Shown: positions 17,941-27,750 of the stretch, piece after piece
How the letters are laid out: each line of letters opens with the position of its first letter
How positions within the stretch are numbered: position 1 is the first letter of the stretch
DNA from: JBOGWP01 sp050693875
GTDB lineage: Bacteria; Actinomycetota; CADDZG01; JAHWKV01; JBOGWP01
DNA: 62,325 nt
Direction of reading: 5' to 3'
Assembly: GCA_050693875.1 (NCBI GenBank)
Contig: JBOGWP010000131.1
Coordinates: 1-62,325 of the forward strand
Position numbers and translations under genes: made by a program
The notes under the pieces: generated by a model
Told to the model about the DNA's origin: nothing
Database searches by the model: none
The model's input: only the letters and a program-made list of their open reading frames with translations

Positions 17941-18756
17941 ATGTACGCGCTGCTTCTTGCCGCCGCTGAGAAGGATCAACAGTCGATCTTCAACGAGGTG
18001 CTCGAGCACCTCTCGCCCCACAGGTACTCGTGGGCCCCGCAGTGGAAGGTCGGCGCTTTCGACCTCACGTTCTCCAACGCGGTGCTGAACATATGGCTGT
18101 CAGCCCTGATCGTCTTGGTGCTGTTCTGGGCCGCCGCCTCGAAGCCGAAGCTCGTCCCGAGGGGGATCCAGAACGCCATCGAGGCGGTGATGGACTGGGC
18201 GAAGTCCAACCTGGTCTATTCGGTGATGTCGCCTAAGGACGGGCTGATTTGGGGGCCGCTGGTTCTGACCCTGTTCTTCTTCATTCTGATCATGAACGTG
18301 ATCGGGCTGATTCCGGTGATCGGGTTCACGCCGACCTCGAACATCTACCTCACCGCCACGCTCGCGTTCATGGTCTACCTTATCGCGATCATCGTGGGGA
18401 TGGCGAAGAACGGACCTCTGACGTTCTGGAAGAAGACCCTCTTTCCCCAGGGCGTGAACAAGGGCATCGCGATCTTCATGGCGATCCTCATCGAGCCGAT
18501 CTCACAGCTGGCACGCCCCTTCTCGCTGGCGGTCCGGCTGTTTGCGAACATGCTCGCCGACCACCTGTTGCTGTTGATCTTCGCCGGGTTCATCTTCCTT
18601 GGGAGCGGCGTGATTCTGGCGCTCGTGCTGCCGATCTCGGTGGTTTTCATGATCATCTTCACCGCCTTTGCCATCCTGGTCGCCTTCATCCAGGCGGTGG
18701 TGTTCGCCTACCTGTCCGCCATCTACATCAACGACGGGCTGCATCCCGGTCACTGA
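17941..18756 (+). CDS. atpB: ATP synthase subunit a
   Basis: 271 residues, ATG preceded by GGGAGGTAGGAGG. Five or six helices. The conserved helix near the c-ring reads EPISQLARPFSLAVRLFANMLADHLLL and contains the essential Arg (SLAVRLFANM). The FIQAVVFAYLSAIYI segment is the usual C-terminal helix. It forms the proton half-channels of Fo. Confidence 0.96.
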   Translation: MYALLLAAAEKDQQSIFNEVLEHLSPHRYSWAPQWKVGAFDLTFSNAVLNIWLSALIVLVLFWAAASKPKLVPRGIQNAIEAVMDWAKSNLVYSVMSPKDGLIWGPLVLTLFFFILIMNVIGLIPVIGFTPTSNIYLTATLAFMVYLIAIIVGMAKNGPLTFWKKTLFPQGVNKGIAIFMAILIEPISQLARPFSLAVRLFANMLADHLLLLIFAGFIFLGSGVILALVLPISVVFMIIFTAFAILVAFIQAVVFAYLSAIYINDGLHPGH

Positions 18757-18775
18757 ACACGAAAGGAGTAGGGAC

Positions 18776-19054
18776 TTGGAACTCGCCTTGGTGCTGGCCC
18801 AGGAGGCGGCGGGTCTGACCAACAAGGGTCTGGCCCTCCTCGGCGCCGGAGCTGCCATCGGCTTCGGGGCCGGCGGAGGGGCCGTGGGGATCGGCATCCT
18901 CTGGTCGAAGGGAATCGAGGGGATCGGACGCCAGCCCGAGGCTCAGGGCCAGTTGCAGGGCCTCATGATCCTCGGGTTCGCCCTCGCCGAAGCCCAGGTT
19001 CTCTACTCGCTCGTCGTCGCGGTTCTCCTGCTGTTCGTCCTCGGAGGTCAGTAG
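18776..19054 (+). CDS. atpE: ATP synthase subunit c
   Basis: 92 residues from a TTG start with AAGGAG 7 bases upstream. Two helices with a Gly-rich first helix (GFGAGGGAVGIGIL) and the polar loop GRQPEAQG. The ion-carrying carboxylate is Glu72 in FALAEAQVLYSLV. The Gln plus Glu-Ser/Thr ligands of sodium-binding rings are missing, so proton coupling is inferred. The N-terminus is slightly longer than in typical subunits. Confidence 0.94.
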   Translation: MELALVLAQEAAGLTNKGLALLGAGAAIGFGAGGGAVGIGILWSKGIEGIGRQPEAQGQLQGLMILGFALAEAQVLYSLVVAVLLLFVLGGQ

Positions 19055-19056
19055 CC

Positions 19057-19614
19057 ATGGTGGTGGCGATGCTGCTCGCAAAGGAGGAGGGAGGATTCAA
19101 CCCTCTGGCTCCGGAGCTGGGGCTGCCCATCTGGGTGACCATCGCCTTCATCGTCGTCCTCTACCTGCTGGCGAAGCGGGTCTTCCCGAAGCTGCAGGAA
19201 GGCCTCTCCGACCGGGAGGCTCGCATCAAGGAGGACCTCGAACAGGCCGAGCGGACGAAGCAGGAGGCCGAGAGGCTGTTGGAGGATTACAAGCAGCGCG
19301 TTGCGTCGGCCCGCGACGAGGCGGCGAAGGCCGCCCAGGAGATCCGTGAGACCGCCGAGTCGACGGCGAAGGATCTGGTCGCGAAGGCCGAAGGGGAGGC
19401 CCGCGGGATCGTCGAGCGGGCACAGTCGCAGCTCGAGGGAGAGCGCGACCGCGTCATCGGTCAGCTCCAGGGGGAGATCGGACGGCTCTCGACGCAGATC
19501 GCCGGACGCATCGTCCAGAAGGAGCTGTCCCCCGAGTCGCATCGCGATCTGATCGAGGGCTTCATCAAGGACATCCAGCGCGAGGGGCAACGCCAGGAGG
19601 GCCAGCGAACGTGA
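19057..19614 (+). CDS. atpF: ATP synthase subunit b
   Basis: 185 residues. One N-terminal membrane helix (about residues 24-38, IWVTIAFIVVLYLLAK) is followed by a long charged coiled coil (about 50-175) forming the peripheral stalk. It starts two bases after atpE and its stop overlaps the GTG of atpH. Confidence 0.92.
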   Translation: MVVAMLLAKEEGGFNPLAPELGLPIWVTIAFIVVLYLLAKRVFPKLQEGLSDREARIKEDLEQAERTKQEAERLLEDYKQRVASARDEAAKAAQEIRETAESTAKDLVAKAEGEARGIVERAQSQLEGERDRVIGQLQGEIGRLSTQIAGRIVQKELSPESHRDLIEGFIKDIQREGQRQEGQRT

Positions 19615-20153
19615 GCTCGAGGGACCCCCGCGTCGCCGGATACGCCAAGGCGATCTTCGAGATCGTCCGTGCCGAGGGTGCGATCGACCGTGTGGCCGAC
19701 GAGCTGTTCCGCATCGCTCGGACGCTCGAGCGCGAGCACGAGCTGCGCCAAGCGCTGACCGACATCGCGGTTCCACCGGAGGGGAAGGAGAAGCTCCTCG
19801 AGGACATCCTCGGGAGCAAGGTCTCCCCGCACACCCTCAACATCCTGACGTTCGTGGTCCGGGCCGGGCGCACCCGCGCCCTGGTGGAGATCGCCGACGA
19901 GCTCGCCCGCCTCGCCGAGGAGGAGTCTCGCCGGGAGATCGCCGAGGTCCTCACCGCGGTTCCCCTCGACGAGGAGCAGACGAAGCGTCTCGGCGAGGCG
20001 CTCTCGAAAGCGACCGGAAAGAACGTCACCGTCAAGGTGATCGTCGACCCGTCGGTCGTAGGAGGCGTCTTCGCCCGGGTCGGCGACGTGGTGATCGACG
20101 GCACCGTCCGCCACAAGATGGACCTCCTCAAAGAACGCCTCCGCGTGCATTGA
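19611..20153 (+). CDS. atpH: ATP synthase subunit delta
   Basis: 180 residues, GTG start in a GTGA overlap with atpF. N-terminal six-helix domain pattern (VAGYAKAIFEIVRAEGAID), then the conserved end VIVDPSVVGGVFARVGDVVIDGTV and KERL. It joins the b stalk to the top of F1. Confidence 0.93.
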   Translation: MSSRDPRVAGYAKAIFEIVRAEGAIDRVADELFRIARTLEREHELRQALTDIAVPPEGKEKLLEDILGSKVSPHTLNILTFVVRAGRTRALVEIADELARLAEEESRREIAEVLTAVPLDEEQTKRLGEALSKATGKNVTVKVIVDPSVVGGVFARVGDVVIDGTVRHKMDLLKERLRVH

Positions 20154-20172
20154 GAGTCCGGGAAGGAGATTG

Positions 20173-21783
<1,611 letters not shown>

Positions 21784-21789
21784 ACGCGC

Positions 21790-22683
21790 ATGGGGGCCAA
21801 GGTCCGAGAGCTGCGGCGGCGGGAACGATCCGTCCAATCGACCCAGCAGATCACGAAGGCGATGGAGCTCATCGCCGCCAGCCGGATCGTGCGCGCCCAG
21901 GCGCGGGCGCGGCGCAGCCGGCCGTTCGCGAAGGCGCTCAACGACATGATCGCGATGCTGGCCGGAGAGGTCCGCGGCTCGCCGCTGCTCACCGAGCGCG
22001 AGCAGATCACCAACGTCGGGCTTGTCGTGATCACCTCGGACCGGGGGCTCTGCGGGGCCTACAACTCGAACGTGCTGCGCGAGGCCGAGCGAGCCCGGCG
22101 ACGCGAGACGGATCAGGGACGGATGGTGCAGGTTCGCGCCGTCGGCCGCAAGGGGATCGGCTTCTACAAGTTTCGCCAGGTCCCGCTGGCGGCGCAGCAC
22201 CAGGGCATGTCCGACCACCCGACGCTCGACCATGCCAAGGAGATCGCCGGGGAGATCATCCGCCAGTACGTGGAGGGTGAGCTCGACAAGGTGATCCTGG
22301 GCTACACGGAGTTCGTCTCGACCTTCCTCCAGCGGGCTCGGGCCGCGCAGATCCTGCCGGTGCCGCGTCCCGGAGGAACGGAGGAGAAGAAGGAGGGACC
22401 GCGGGCTCTCTTCGACTTCGAGCCGGAGCCCGAGGAGCTGCTCGATGCCCTCCTCCCACGCTACGTGGAGACCAGGGTCTACGCTGCGCTGCTCGAGTCT
22501 TCGGCGTCGGAGCACGCCGCACGCCGGCGGGCCATGAAGTCCGCCACCGACAACGCCTCGGAGTTGCTGAAGGTGCTGCGCCGGGACAAGAACCGGGCGC
22601 GCCAGTCCGAGATCACCACGGAGATCGCCGACATCGTCGGAGGCGCCGAAGCCCTCCGCTCGGGTGCCGGAGCGTCCCGCTAG
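21790..22683 (+). CDS. atpG: ATP synthase subunit gamma
   Basis: 297 residues. The N-terminal helix starts MGAKVRELRRRERSVQSTQQ and ends STQQITKAMELIAASRI; the C-terminal helix carries MKSATDNASELL and KNRARQSEITTEI. The central domain shows ITSDRGLCGAYNSNV. An insert of about 15 charged residues (GTEEKKEGPRALF region) sits before the C-terminal helix, similar in place to the actinobacterial gamma insertion. Confidence 0.95.
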   Translation: MGAKVRELRRRERSVQSTQQITKAMELIAASRIVRAQARARRSRPFAKALNDMIAMLAGEVRGSPLLTEREQITNVGLVVITSDRGLCGAYNSNVLREAERARRRETDQGRMVQVRAVGRKGIGFYKFRQVPLAAQHQGMSDHPTLDHAKEIAGEIIRQYVEGELDKVILGYTEFVSTFLQRARAAQILPVPRPGGTEEKKEGPRALFDFEPEPEELLDALLPRYVETRVYAALLESSASEHAARRRAMKSATDNASELLKVLRRDKNRARQSEITTEIADIVGGAEALRSGAGASR

Positions 22684-22711
22684 CCCGGGTTCCGAAAGGA
22701 GAAGGAGCAGG

Positions 22712-24178
22712 ATGGCCATCACCGAGGAGCAGGCAGCAGGCCGGTCTCAAGCTTCGAAGGACGAGGCCAAGACGACGGGCCGGATCGTCCAGGTGATCGG
22801 GCCCGTTATCGACGTCGAGTTCCCGCCCGACGCTCTCCCCGAGATCAACAACGCGCTCACCTTCGAGCGGACGCTCGGGGGCGAGACGCTGAAGCTGACC
22901 GCCGAGGTCGCTCAGCACATCGGTCACTCGGTCGTCCGTGCGATCTGCATGCAGCCTGCGGACGGAATCACGCGCGGGACGAAGGTCGTCGACACCGGGA
23001 CGGCCATCACCATGCCGGTGGGGCCCGGGGTGCTCGGGCATGTGTTCAACGTGCTCGGGCGGCCACTCGACGTCGAGGAGGACAGCATCGACGCCGCCGA
23101 GCGGTGGCCGATCCACCGCGACCCTCCGCGCTTCGAGGACCTCGAGCCCAAGACCGAGACCCTCGAGACCGGAATCAAGGTGATCGACCTGCTCCACCCC
23201 TATGTGCGAGGCGGCAAAATCGGCCTCTTCGGCGGCGCGGGAGTCGGCAAGACCGTGCTGATCCAGGAGATGATCTACCGGGTCGCCAAGGAGCACGGCG
23301 GCGTGTCGATCTTCGCCGGCGTGGGCGAGCGCACCCGCGAGGGCAACGACCTATGGCTCGAGATGAACGAGTCCGGCGTCGTCGAGAAGGCCTGCCTGAT
23401 CTTCGGGCAGATGGACGAGCCTCCCGGCGTGCGGCTCCGCGTCGGGCTTTCGGCTCTGACTGTCGCCGAGTACTTCCGGGACGTCGAGCGCAAGGACGTG
23501 CTCGTGTTCGTCGACAACATCTTCCGGTTCACGCAGGCCGGGTCCGAGGTGTCGACCCTGCTCGGGCGGATGCCGTCCGCAGTGGGCTACCAGCCCACCC
23601 TGTCCGACGAGATGGGCGCGCTGCAGGAACGCATCACCTCGACGCGAGGCCGGTCTATCACGTCGATGCAGGCCGTCTACGTCCCCGCCGACGATTACAC
23701 CGACCCTGCTCCCGCCAACACCTTCACCCACCTCGACGCCTCGACCACCCTCTCCCGGGGCGTGTTCGAGCTCGGCATCTTCCCCGCGGTGGACCCCCTG
23801 ACGGCGTATTCACGGGCCCTCGACCCCCGCTACGTGGGCGAGGAGCACTACGCGGTGGCGCAGGAGGTGAAGCGGATCCTGCAGCGATACAAGGACCTGC
23901 AGGACATCATCGCCATCCTCGGCATCGACGAGCTCTCCGAGGAGGACAAGCTCAGCGTCTACCGGGCCCGCAGGATCCAGAAGTTCCTCGCCCAGCCGAT
24001 GTTCGTCGCCGAGAAGTTCACCGGCATCTCGGGCGAGTACACCCCGGTCGAGGACTCGATCCGCGGCTTCAAGATGATCGTAGAGGGCGAGGTCGACAAC
24101 CTTCCGGAGCAGGCCTTCTACATGGTCGGCGGCATCGATCAGGTCTTCGAGAAGGCGAAGGAGCTCGAGGACCGATGA
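22712..24178 (+). CDS. atpD: ATP synthase subunit beta
   Basis: 488 residues. Walker A GGAGVGKT, catalytic Glu segment GVGERTREGNDL, Walker B VLVFVDNIFRF and ALDPRYVGEEHY are intact. ATG 22712 follows GGAGAAGGAG. The N-terminus has about 20 extra polar residues before the beta-barrel. It holds the three catalytic sites of F1. Its stop overlaps the atpC start (ATGA). Confidence 0.97.
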   Translation: MAITEEQAAGRSQASKDEAKTTGRIVQVIGPVIDVEFPPDALPEINNALTFERTLGGETLKLTAEVAQHIGHSVVRAICMQPADGITRGTKVVDTGTAITMPVGPGVLGHVFNVLGRPLDVEEDSIDAAERWPIHRDPPRFEDLEPKTETLETGIKVIDLLHPYVRGGKIGLFGGAGVGKTVLIQEMIYRVAKEHGGVSIFAGVGERTREGNDLWLEMNESGVVEKACLIFGQMDEPPGVRLRVGLSALTVAEYFRDVERKDVLVFVDNIFRFTQAGSEVSTLLGRMPSAVGYQPTLSDEMGALQERITSTRGRSITSMQAVYVPADDYTDPAPANTFTHLDASTTLSRGVFELGIFPAVDPLTAYSRALDPRYVGEEHYAVAQEVKRILQRYKDLQDIIAILGIDELSEEDKLSVYRARRIQKFLAQPMFVAEKFTGISGEYTPVEDSIRGFKMIVEGEVDNLPEQAFYMVGGIDQVFEKAKELEDR

Positions 24179-24453
24179 CGGGGGGCCTCGTGGCGCTAGA
24201 GGTCGATGTCACCTCGGCCGACGAGGAGCTCTTCTCGGGCGAGGCGAGCTTCGTGCTGGCGCGTACGGTCGACGGCGAGATCGGCATCCTGCCCGGCCAC
24301 GCCCCGCTCCTGGCGCAGCTCGTCGAGAGCGAGGTCAAGGTCCGCGAGTCCGGGGGCGGCGAGAAGCGCTTCTCGATCTCCGGCGGGTTCATGACCGTGA
24401 AGGACGACAAGGTCATCATCCTCGCCGAGGGCTCGGAGGACCACGAGGGCTGA
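24175..24453 (+). CDS. atpC: ATP synthase subunit epsilon, short form
   Basis: 92 residues, ATG in an ATGA overlap with atpD. The N-terminal beta-sandwich is complete: LEVDVTSADEELFSGEASFV, GEIGILPGHAPLLAQL, RFSISGGFMTV and VIILAEG. The protein then ends after DHEG, so the two C-terminal helices that act as the regulatory/inhibitory arm are absent. No frame after the stop restores an obvious helical domain. The synthase may lack epsilon-mediated latency. Confidence 0.92.
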   Translation: MTGGLVALEVDVTSADEELFSGEASFVLARTVDGEIGILPGHAPLLAQLVESEVKVRESGGGEKRFSISGGFMTVKDDKVIILAEGSEDHEG

Positions 24454-24514
24454 CCGCACGCATCGGCCTGGAGCTCCGCTACATCAGGCGGGACTGGTGC
24501 CAGAATCACGCCCG

Positions 24515-25417
24515 ATGTCCATCGAGGCCGGAGCACCGGAGGGTCCGCTGGCGGTGGTGGCCGGCAGGGCGGCGTCCGCCATCGTCGTGGGCGACTGCGT
24601 CCGGTTGCTGGCCGGGCTACCCTCCGGGATTGTGCAGGCCTGCGTCACCTCCCCACCCTACTGGTCGCTGCGCGACTACGAGATCCAGGGGCAGATCGGC
24701 CTCGAGCCGTCGCTCGACGCCTATCTGGCGAACCTGGTGGCGGCCTTCGAGCAGGTGCGGCGGGTTCTGCGCGACGACGGAACCCTCTGGCTGAACGTCG
24801 GCGACTCCTACACATCGGGGGGACGGACGTGGCGAGCCCCCGACCGCAAGAACCCGATCCGCGCGATGCCGGTTCGCCCTCCGACCCCGGCGGGGCTCAA
24901 GCCCAAGGACCTCATCGGCGTCCCATGGCGCCTGGTCCTCGCCCTCCAGCAGGCGGGCTGGTACCTGCGGGCCGACGTCGTCTGGAGCAAGCCCAACTGC
25001 CAGCCGGAGAGCGTCAGGGATCGCCCGACGAGAAGCCATGAGTACCTGTTCCTGCTCAGCAAGAGCGAGCGGTACCGATACGACGAGGATGCGGTGCGAG
25101 GCCCCAACGGCCGCCGCCTTCGCACGGTGTGGGAGGTGCATACGCGGCCCTACCGCGAGGCCCACTTCGCCACCTTCCCGCCGGCCCTCGTCGAGCCGTG
25201 TATCGAACTGGGGACGCGGCCCGGCGACCTCGTGCTCGACCCCTTCCTCGGATCGGGGACGAGCGGGGCAGTGGCCCTCCGGCTCGGCCGCCGGTTCATC
25301 GGAATCGAGCTGAATCCCGAGTACGCGGAGATGGCCCGCAGGCGGGTTGGCAATATCCTCGCCGCAGGTGGCCAAGCGGGGCCGCCCCCGCCGGATCTAG
25401 ATGAGGTGGCGCGGTGA
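24515..25417 (+). CDS. Orphan beta-class DNA methyltransferase (N4-cytosine or N6-adenine)
   Basis: 300 residues. Motif IV TSPPYW at 45-50 comes before motif I LDPFLGSGTSG at 241-251, the order of beta-class amino-methyltransferases. The motif X-like segment KPKDLIGVPWRL lies between. The SPPY form is most frequent in N4-cytosine enzymes but also occurs in N6-adenine ones. No restriction endonuclease or specificity subunit is nearby, so it is probably a solitary regulatory or defensive methylase. ATG 24515 was chosen over an in-frame GTG at 24497. Its stop overlaps the next gene (GTGA). Confidence 0.88.
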   Translation: MSIEAGAPEGPLAVVAGRAASAIVVGDCVRLLAGLPSGIVQACVTSPPYWSLRDYEIQGQIGLEPSLDAYLANLVAAFEQVRRVLRDDGTLWLNVGDSYTSGGRTWRAPDRKNPIRAMPVRPPTPAGLKPKDLIGVPWRLVLALQQAGWYLRADVVWSKPNCQPESVRDRPTRSHEYLFLLSKSERYRYDEDAVRGPNGRRLRTVWEVHTRPYREAHFATFPPALVEPCIELGTRPGDLVLDPFLGSGTSGAVALRLGRRFIGIELNPEYAEMARRRVGNILAAGGQAGPPPPDLDEVAR

Positions 25418-26304
25418 AGCTCGACAGGTACCTGGCCGAGGAAGTGGCCGTCGACCACGCCGACGGCGATATAACGCGGCGTGAGGCCTTGCGACGGCTG
25501 GCCCTGCTCGGCCTTGGGCCCGCGGCGGCGGTGAACCTGCTGGCGGCATACGCCCGGGACGGAACCCCGGATCAGGCTTCCTCGCCCTCTCCCGTCCCGA
25601 CCGGGTCCGCCGAGGCGCTTCCGACCCAGCCCGTCACCTTCCCCGGTGAGCGCGGGTCGCTCATGGGCGCCTGGGCGGACGCGCCGGACCCGAAGGGTGC
25701 CGTGCTCGTCATCCACGAGAACCGCGGGCTGACCGATCCCATCCGCTCCGTCGCCGGGCGTTTTGCAGCCGCCGGCTACGCGGCGCTCGCCATCGATCTC
25801 CTCTCCGAGGAGGGAGGGTCGGAGGCGCTCGGCGACCCGGCTGCCGCGACCGGGGCGCTCGGACGCGTGGCGTCGGAGAACCCGGAGCGCTTCGTGAGCG
25901 ACATGAAGGCGGGGCTGCGCGAGCTGGAGCGCCGGGTGCCCGGCCGCCAGCTCGCCGCGGTCGGGTTCTGCTTCGGCGGGGGGATGGTCTGGCGGCTGCT
26001 CGCCTCGGGTGAGCCCCGACTCGCAGCGGCCGTTCCCTTCTACGGACCCGCGCCGGAGGACGCCGACTTCTCAGGCTCGAGGGCTGCGGTGCTTGCGATC
26101 TACGGCGAGCTCGACGCCCGGGTGAACGCCACCCGCGAGGGTGCGATCGCCGCTCTGGATCGGGCCGGCCTTCCCCACGAGGCGAAGACCTATGCCGGCG
26201 CCGACCACGCCTTCTTCAACGACACCAGCCCGCGCTACCACGCCGAGGCGGCGAGCCAGGCGTGGCAGGCCGTGCTGGGCTGGTTCGCCCGCCACCTCGC
26301 CTAG
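25414..26304 (+). CDS. Dienelactone hydrolase family protein, probable Tat substrate
   Basis: 296 residues. Residues about 20-45 carry TRREALRRLALLGLG, resembling a twin-arginine signal, preceded by a 19-residue extension. The alpha/beta-hydrolase core has nucleophile Cys186 in GFCFGGG, Asp234 in YGELDARV and His265 in GADHAFFND, the Cys-Asp-His triad of dienelactone hydrolases. The start of the domain (VIHENRGLTDPI) matches the family. GTG start overlaps the methyltransferase stop, so the two are probably co-translated although no functional link is evident. Substrate unknown. Confidence 0.88.
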   Translation: MKLDRYLAEEVAVDHADGDITRREALRRLALLGLGPAAAVNLLAAYARDGTPDQASSPSPVPTGSAEALPTQPVTFPGERGSLMGAWADAPDPKGAVLVIHENRGLTDPIRSVAGRFAAAGYAALAIDLLSEEGGSEALGDPAAATGALGRVASENPERFVSDMKAGLRELERRVPGRQLAAVGFCFGGGMVWRLLASGEPRLAAAVPFYGPAPEDADFSGSRAAVLAIYGELDARVNATREGAIAALDRAGLPHEAKTYAGADHAFFNDTSPRYHAEAASQAWQAVLGWFARHLA

Positions 26305-26359
26305 CGGAAGCCACCGCCTCGGTCACACTCAAGACCCCCCAGGCGTCTGTGACTGTGCC

Positions 26360-26378
26360 GGGCCGGATCCGCCGGCCC
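26360..26378 (+). terminator. Hairpin after the hydrolase gene
   Basis: GGGCCGG (26360-26366) pairs with CCGGCCC (26372-26378) around ATCCG. An imperfect second repeat (GTCAC near 26320 and GTGAC near 26350) precedes it. No T-run follows. Confidence 0.45.
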
Positions 26379-26398
26379 ACCGCCGAAGGGAGATACCG

Positions 26399-26835
26399 AC
26401 GTCCGAGGCAAACAAAGCGCTGGTCGCCGCCTACCTCCGTGAGGTGGTGAGCAGAGGGAGGGCCGAGGGGCTGACGAGCTGATCGCCGAGGACATCGTCG
26501 TCAGGAGCCCCTACACGCCGGGGGAGCCGGTGCGCGATCGAGAGGCCTTCAAGCAGATGATCGCCGGGATTCACGCCGCGTTTCCGGACTTCCATCTCGA
26601 CGAGGACGCCGTCGGGGGGGAGGACGACCTGGTGGCAAGCCGGTGGATCGCAGGCGGGACCCACATGGGGGAGGCCTTCGCGGGCCTGACCGCAACCGGC
26701 CGGGCCTTCCGGATCAGTGGCATGGGCATCTACCGGGTGCGCGATGGCAAGATCGTGGAGGGATGGGTGAACGACGACACCCTCGGAATGGCGAGCCAGC
26801 TCGGGATGGTCCGTCCGGCGGTGCCGGTGGGATGA
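26399..26835 (+). pseudogene. Broken SnoaL-like ester cyclase / NTF2-fold protein
   Basis: Two frames together encode a typical SnoaL-like protein. The first part (TSEANKALVAAYLREVV) begins with ACG at 26399, seven bases after GGGAG, where an ATG would be expected. It stops at 26480. The second part (ADELIAEDIVV, then DREAFKQMIAGIHAAFPDFH and FRISGMGIYRVRDGKIVEGW) continues in the next frame. One missing base near the GAGGGG run at about 26466-26471 explains the shift. The rest is intact to the stop at 26835, which overlaps the ATG of the broken sigma gene. Either a pseudogene or a sequence error. Confidence 0.75.
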
Positions 26836-27618
26836 ACGCGGAGCCCGCCGTGCTCGAGAATCTGAATCTCGCGGCACGGGCCTTTGAGGGCGATCCTCGG
26901 GCCGGCGAGGACCTCATCCGGGCAACGAGGGACGACGTCTACAACCTCGCCATGCGCATGCTGGGCCACCCCGCCGATGCCGAGGACGCCACGCAGGAGA
27001 TCCTCGTCAAGGTCGTGACCCGGCTGGGGTCCTTCCGGGGCGGGAGCGGTCTCAGGACCTGGGTGTGGAGGGTCGCCGCCGATCACCTGCTCTCGGCGAA
27101 GCGTGGGCGAGGGGAGCCGGAGCACGTCAGCTTCGAGGGATGGAGATCGACGGATCCTGGAGGAAGAGGTCAAGCTCGGCTGCACGCAGATGATGCTGGC
27201 ATGCCTCGACCGGGAGCAGCGCCTGGTCTTCATCCTCGACGACATATCGACCTCACCGGCGAGGAAGGGGGCCGGGTGCTCGGGATCGAGCCGGCAGCCT
27301 TCCGGAAGCGGCTCTCGAGGGCAAGGGGGCGGATGCGAACGTTCATGGAGCGAACCTGCGGCCTGGTCTCCGAAGAGGCGGGCTGCCGGTGTGCCCTCCA
27401 GATCGGTCGGTCCGTGCACTCCGGACTGCTCGACCGGGCCGGCTCGTCTACACCGCCCATCCGGTCCGCGCGCTGAGCGACCCGCGGCTGCGCAAGCAGT
27501 ACGCCCCCATCGAGGGGGCCCATCGCTCCACGGCGTCTTCCGGAGCCACCCGGAGTATGCCGCCCCCGAGGGACTGCTCGAACGGCTCCGCGCGATGATC
27601 GCCGGGATTCCCCAGTAG
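26832..27618 (+). pseudogene. Multiply frameshifted sigma-70 family factor
   Basis: The start (ATG in ATGA overlap) and region 2 are intact: DDVYNLAMRMLGHPADAEDA, then TQEILVKVV and GLRTWVWRVAADHLLSAKRG. The linker is short, and the following segment (RILEEEVKLGCTQMMLACLD) lies in another frame from about 27150. The frame returns at about 27244 to DLTGEEGGRVLGIEPAAF and FRKRLSRARGRM (region 4), ending near GLVSEEAGCRC. Two further shifts are needed to read AHPVRALSDPR and FRSHPEYAAPEGLLERLRA at the end. At least four lesions in 790 bases argue for decay. Confidence 0.78.
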
Positions 27619-27750
27619 GGGCGGTGGTGGGCTCGGCGGTCGCGGCAGCCGCTGTCGGCCCGGAGCGCCCGATCATGCCGCACCTCCCCACTCGCCCAAG
27701 TCGCCTTGGAGCGCCCGTCGACAGGCTTCCCCCGGGTATCATCCCGACCC

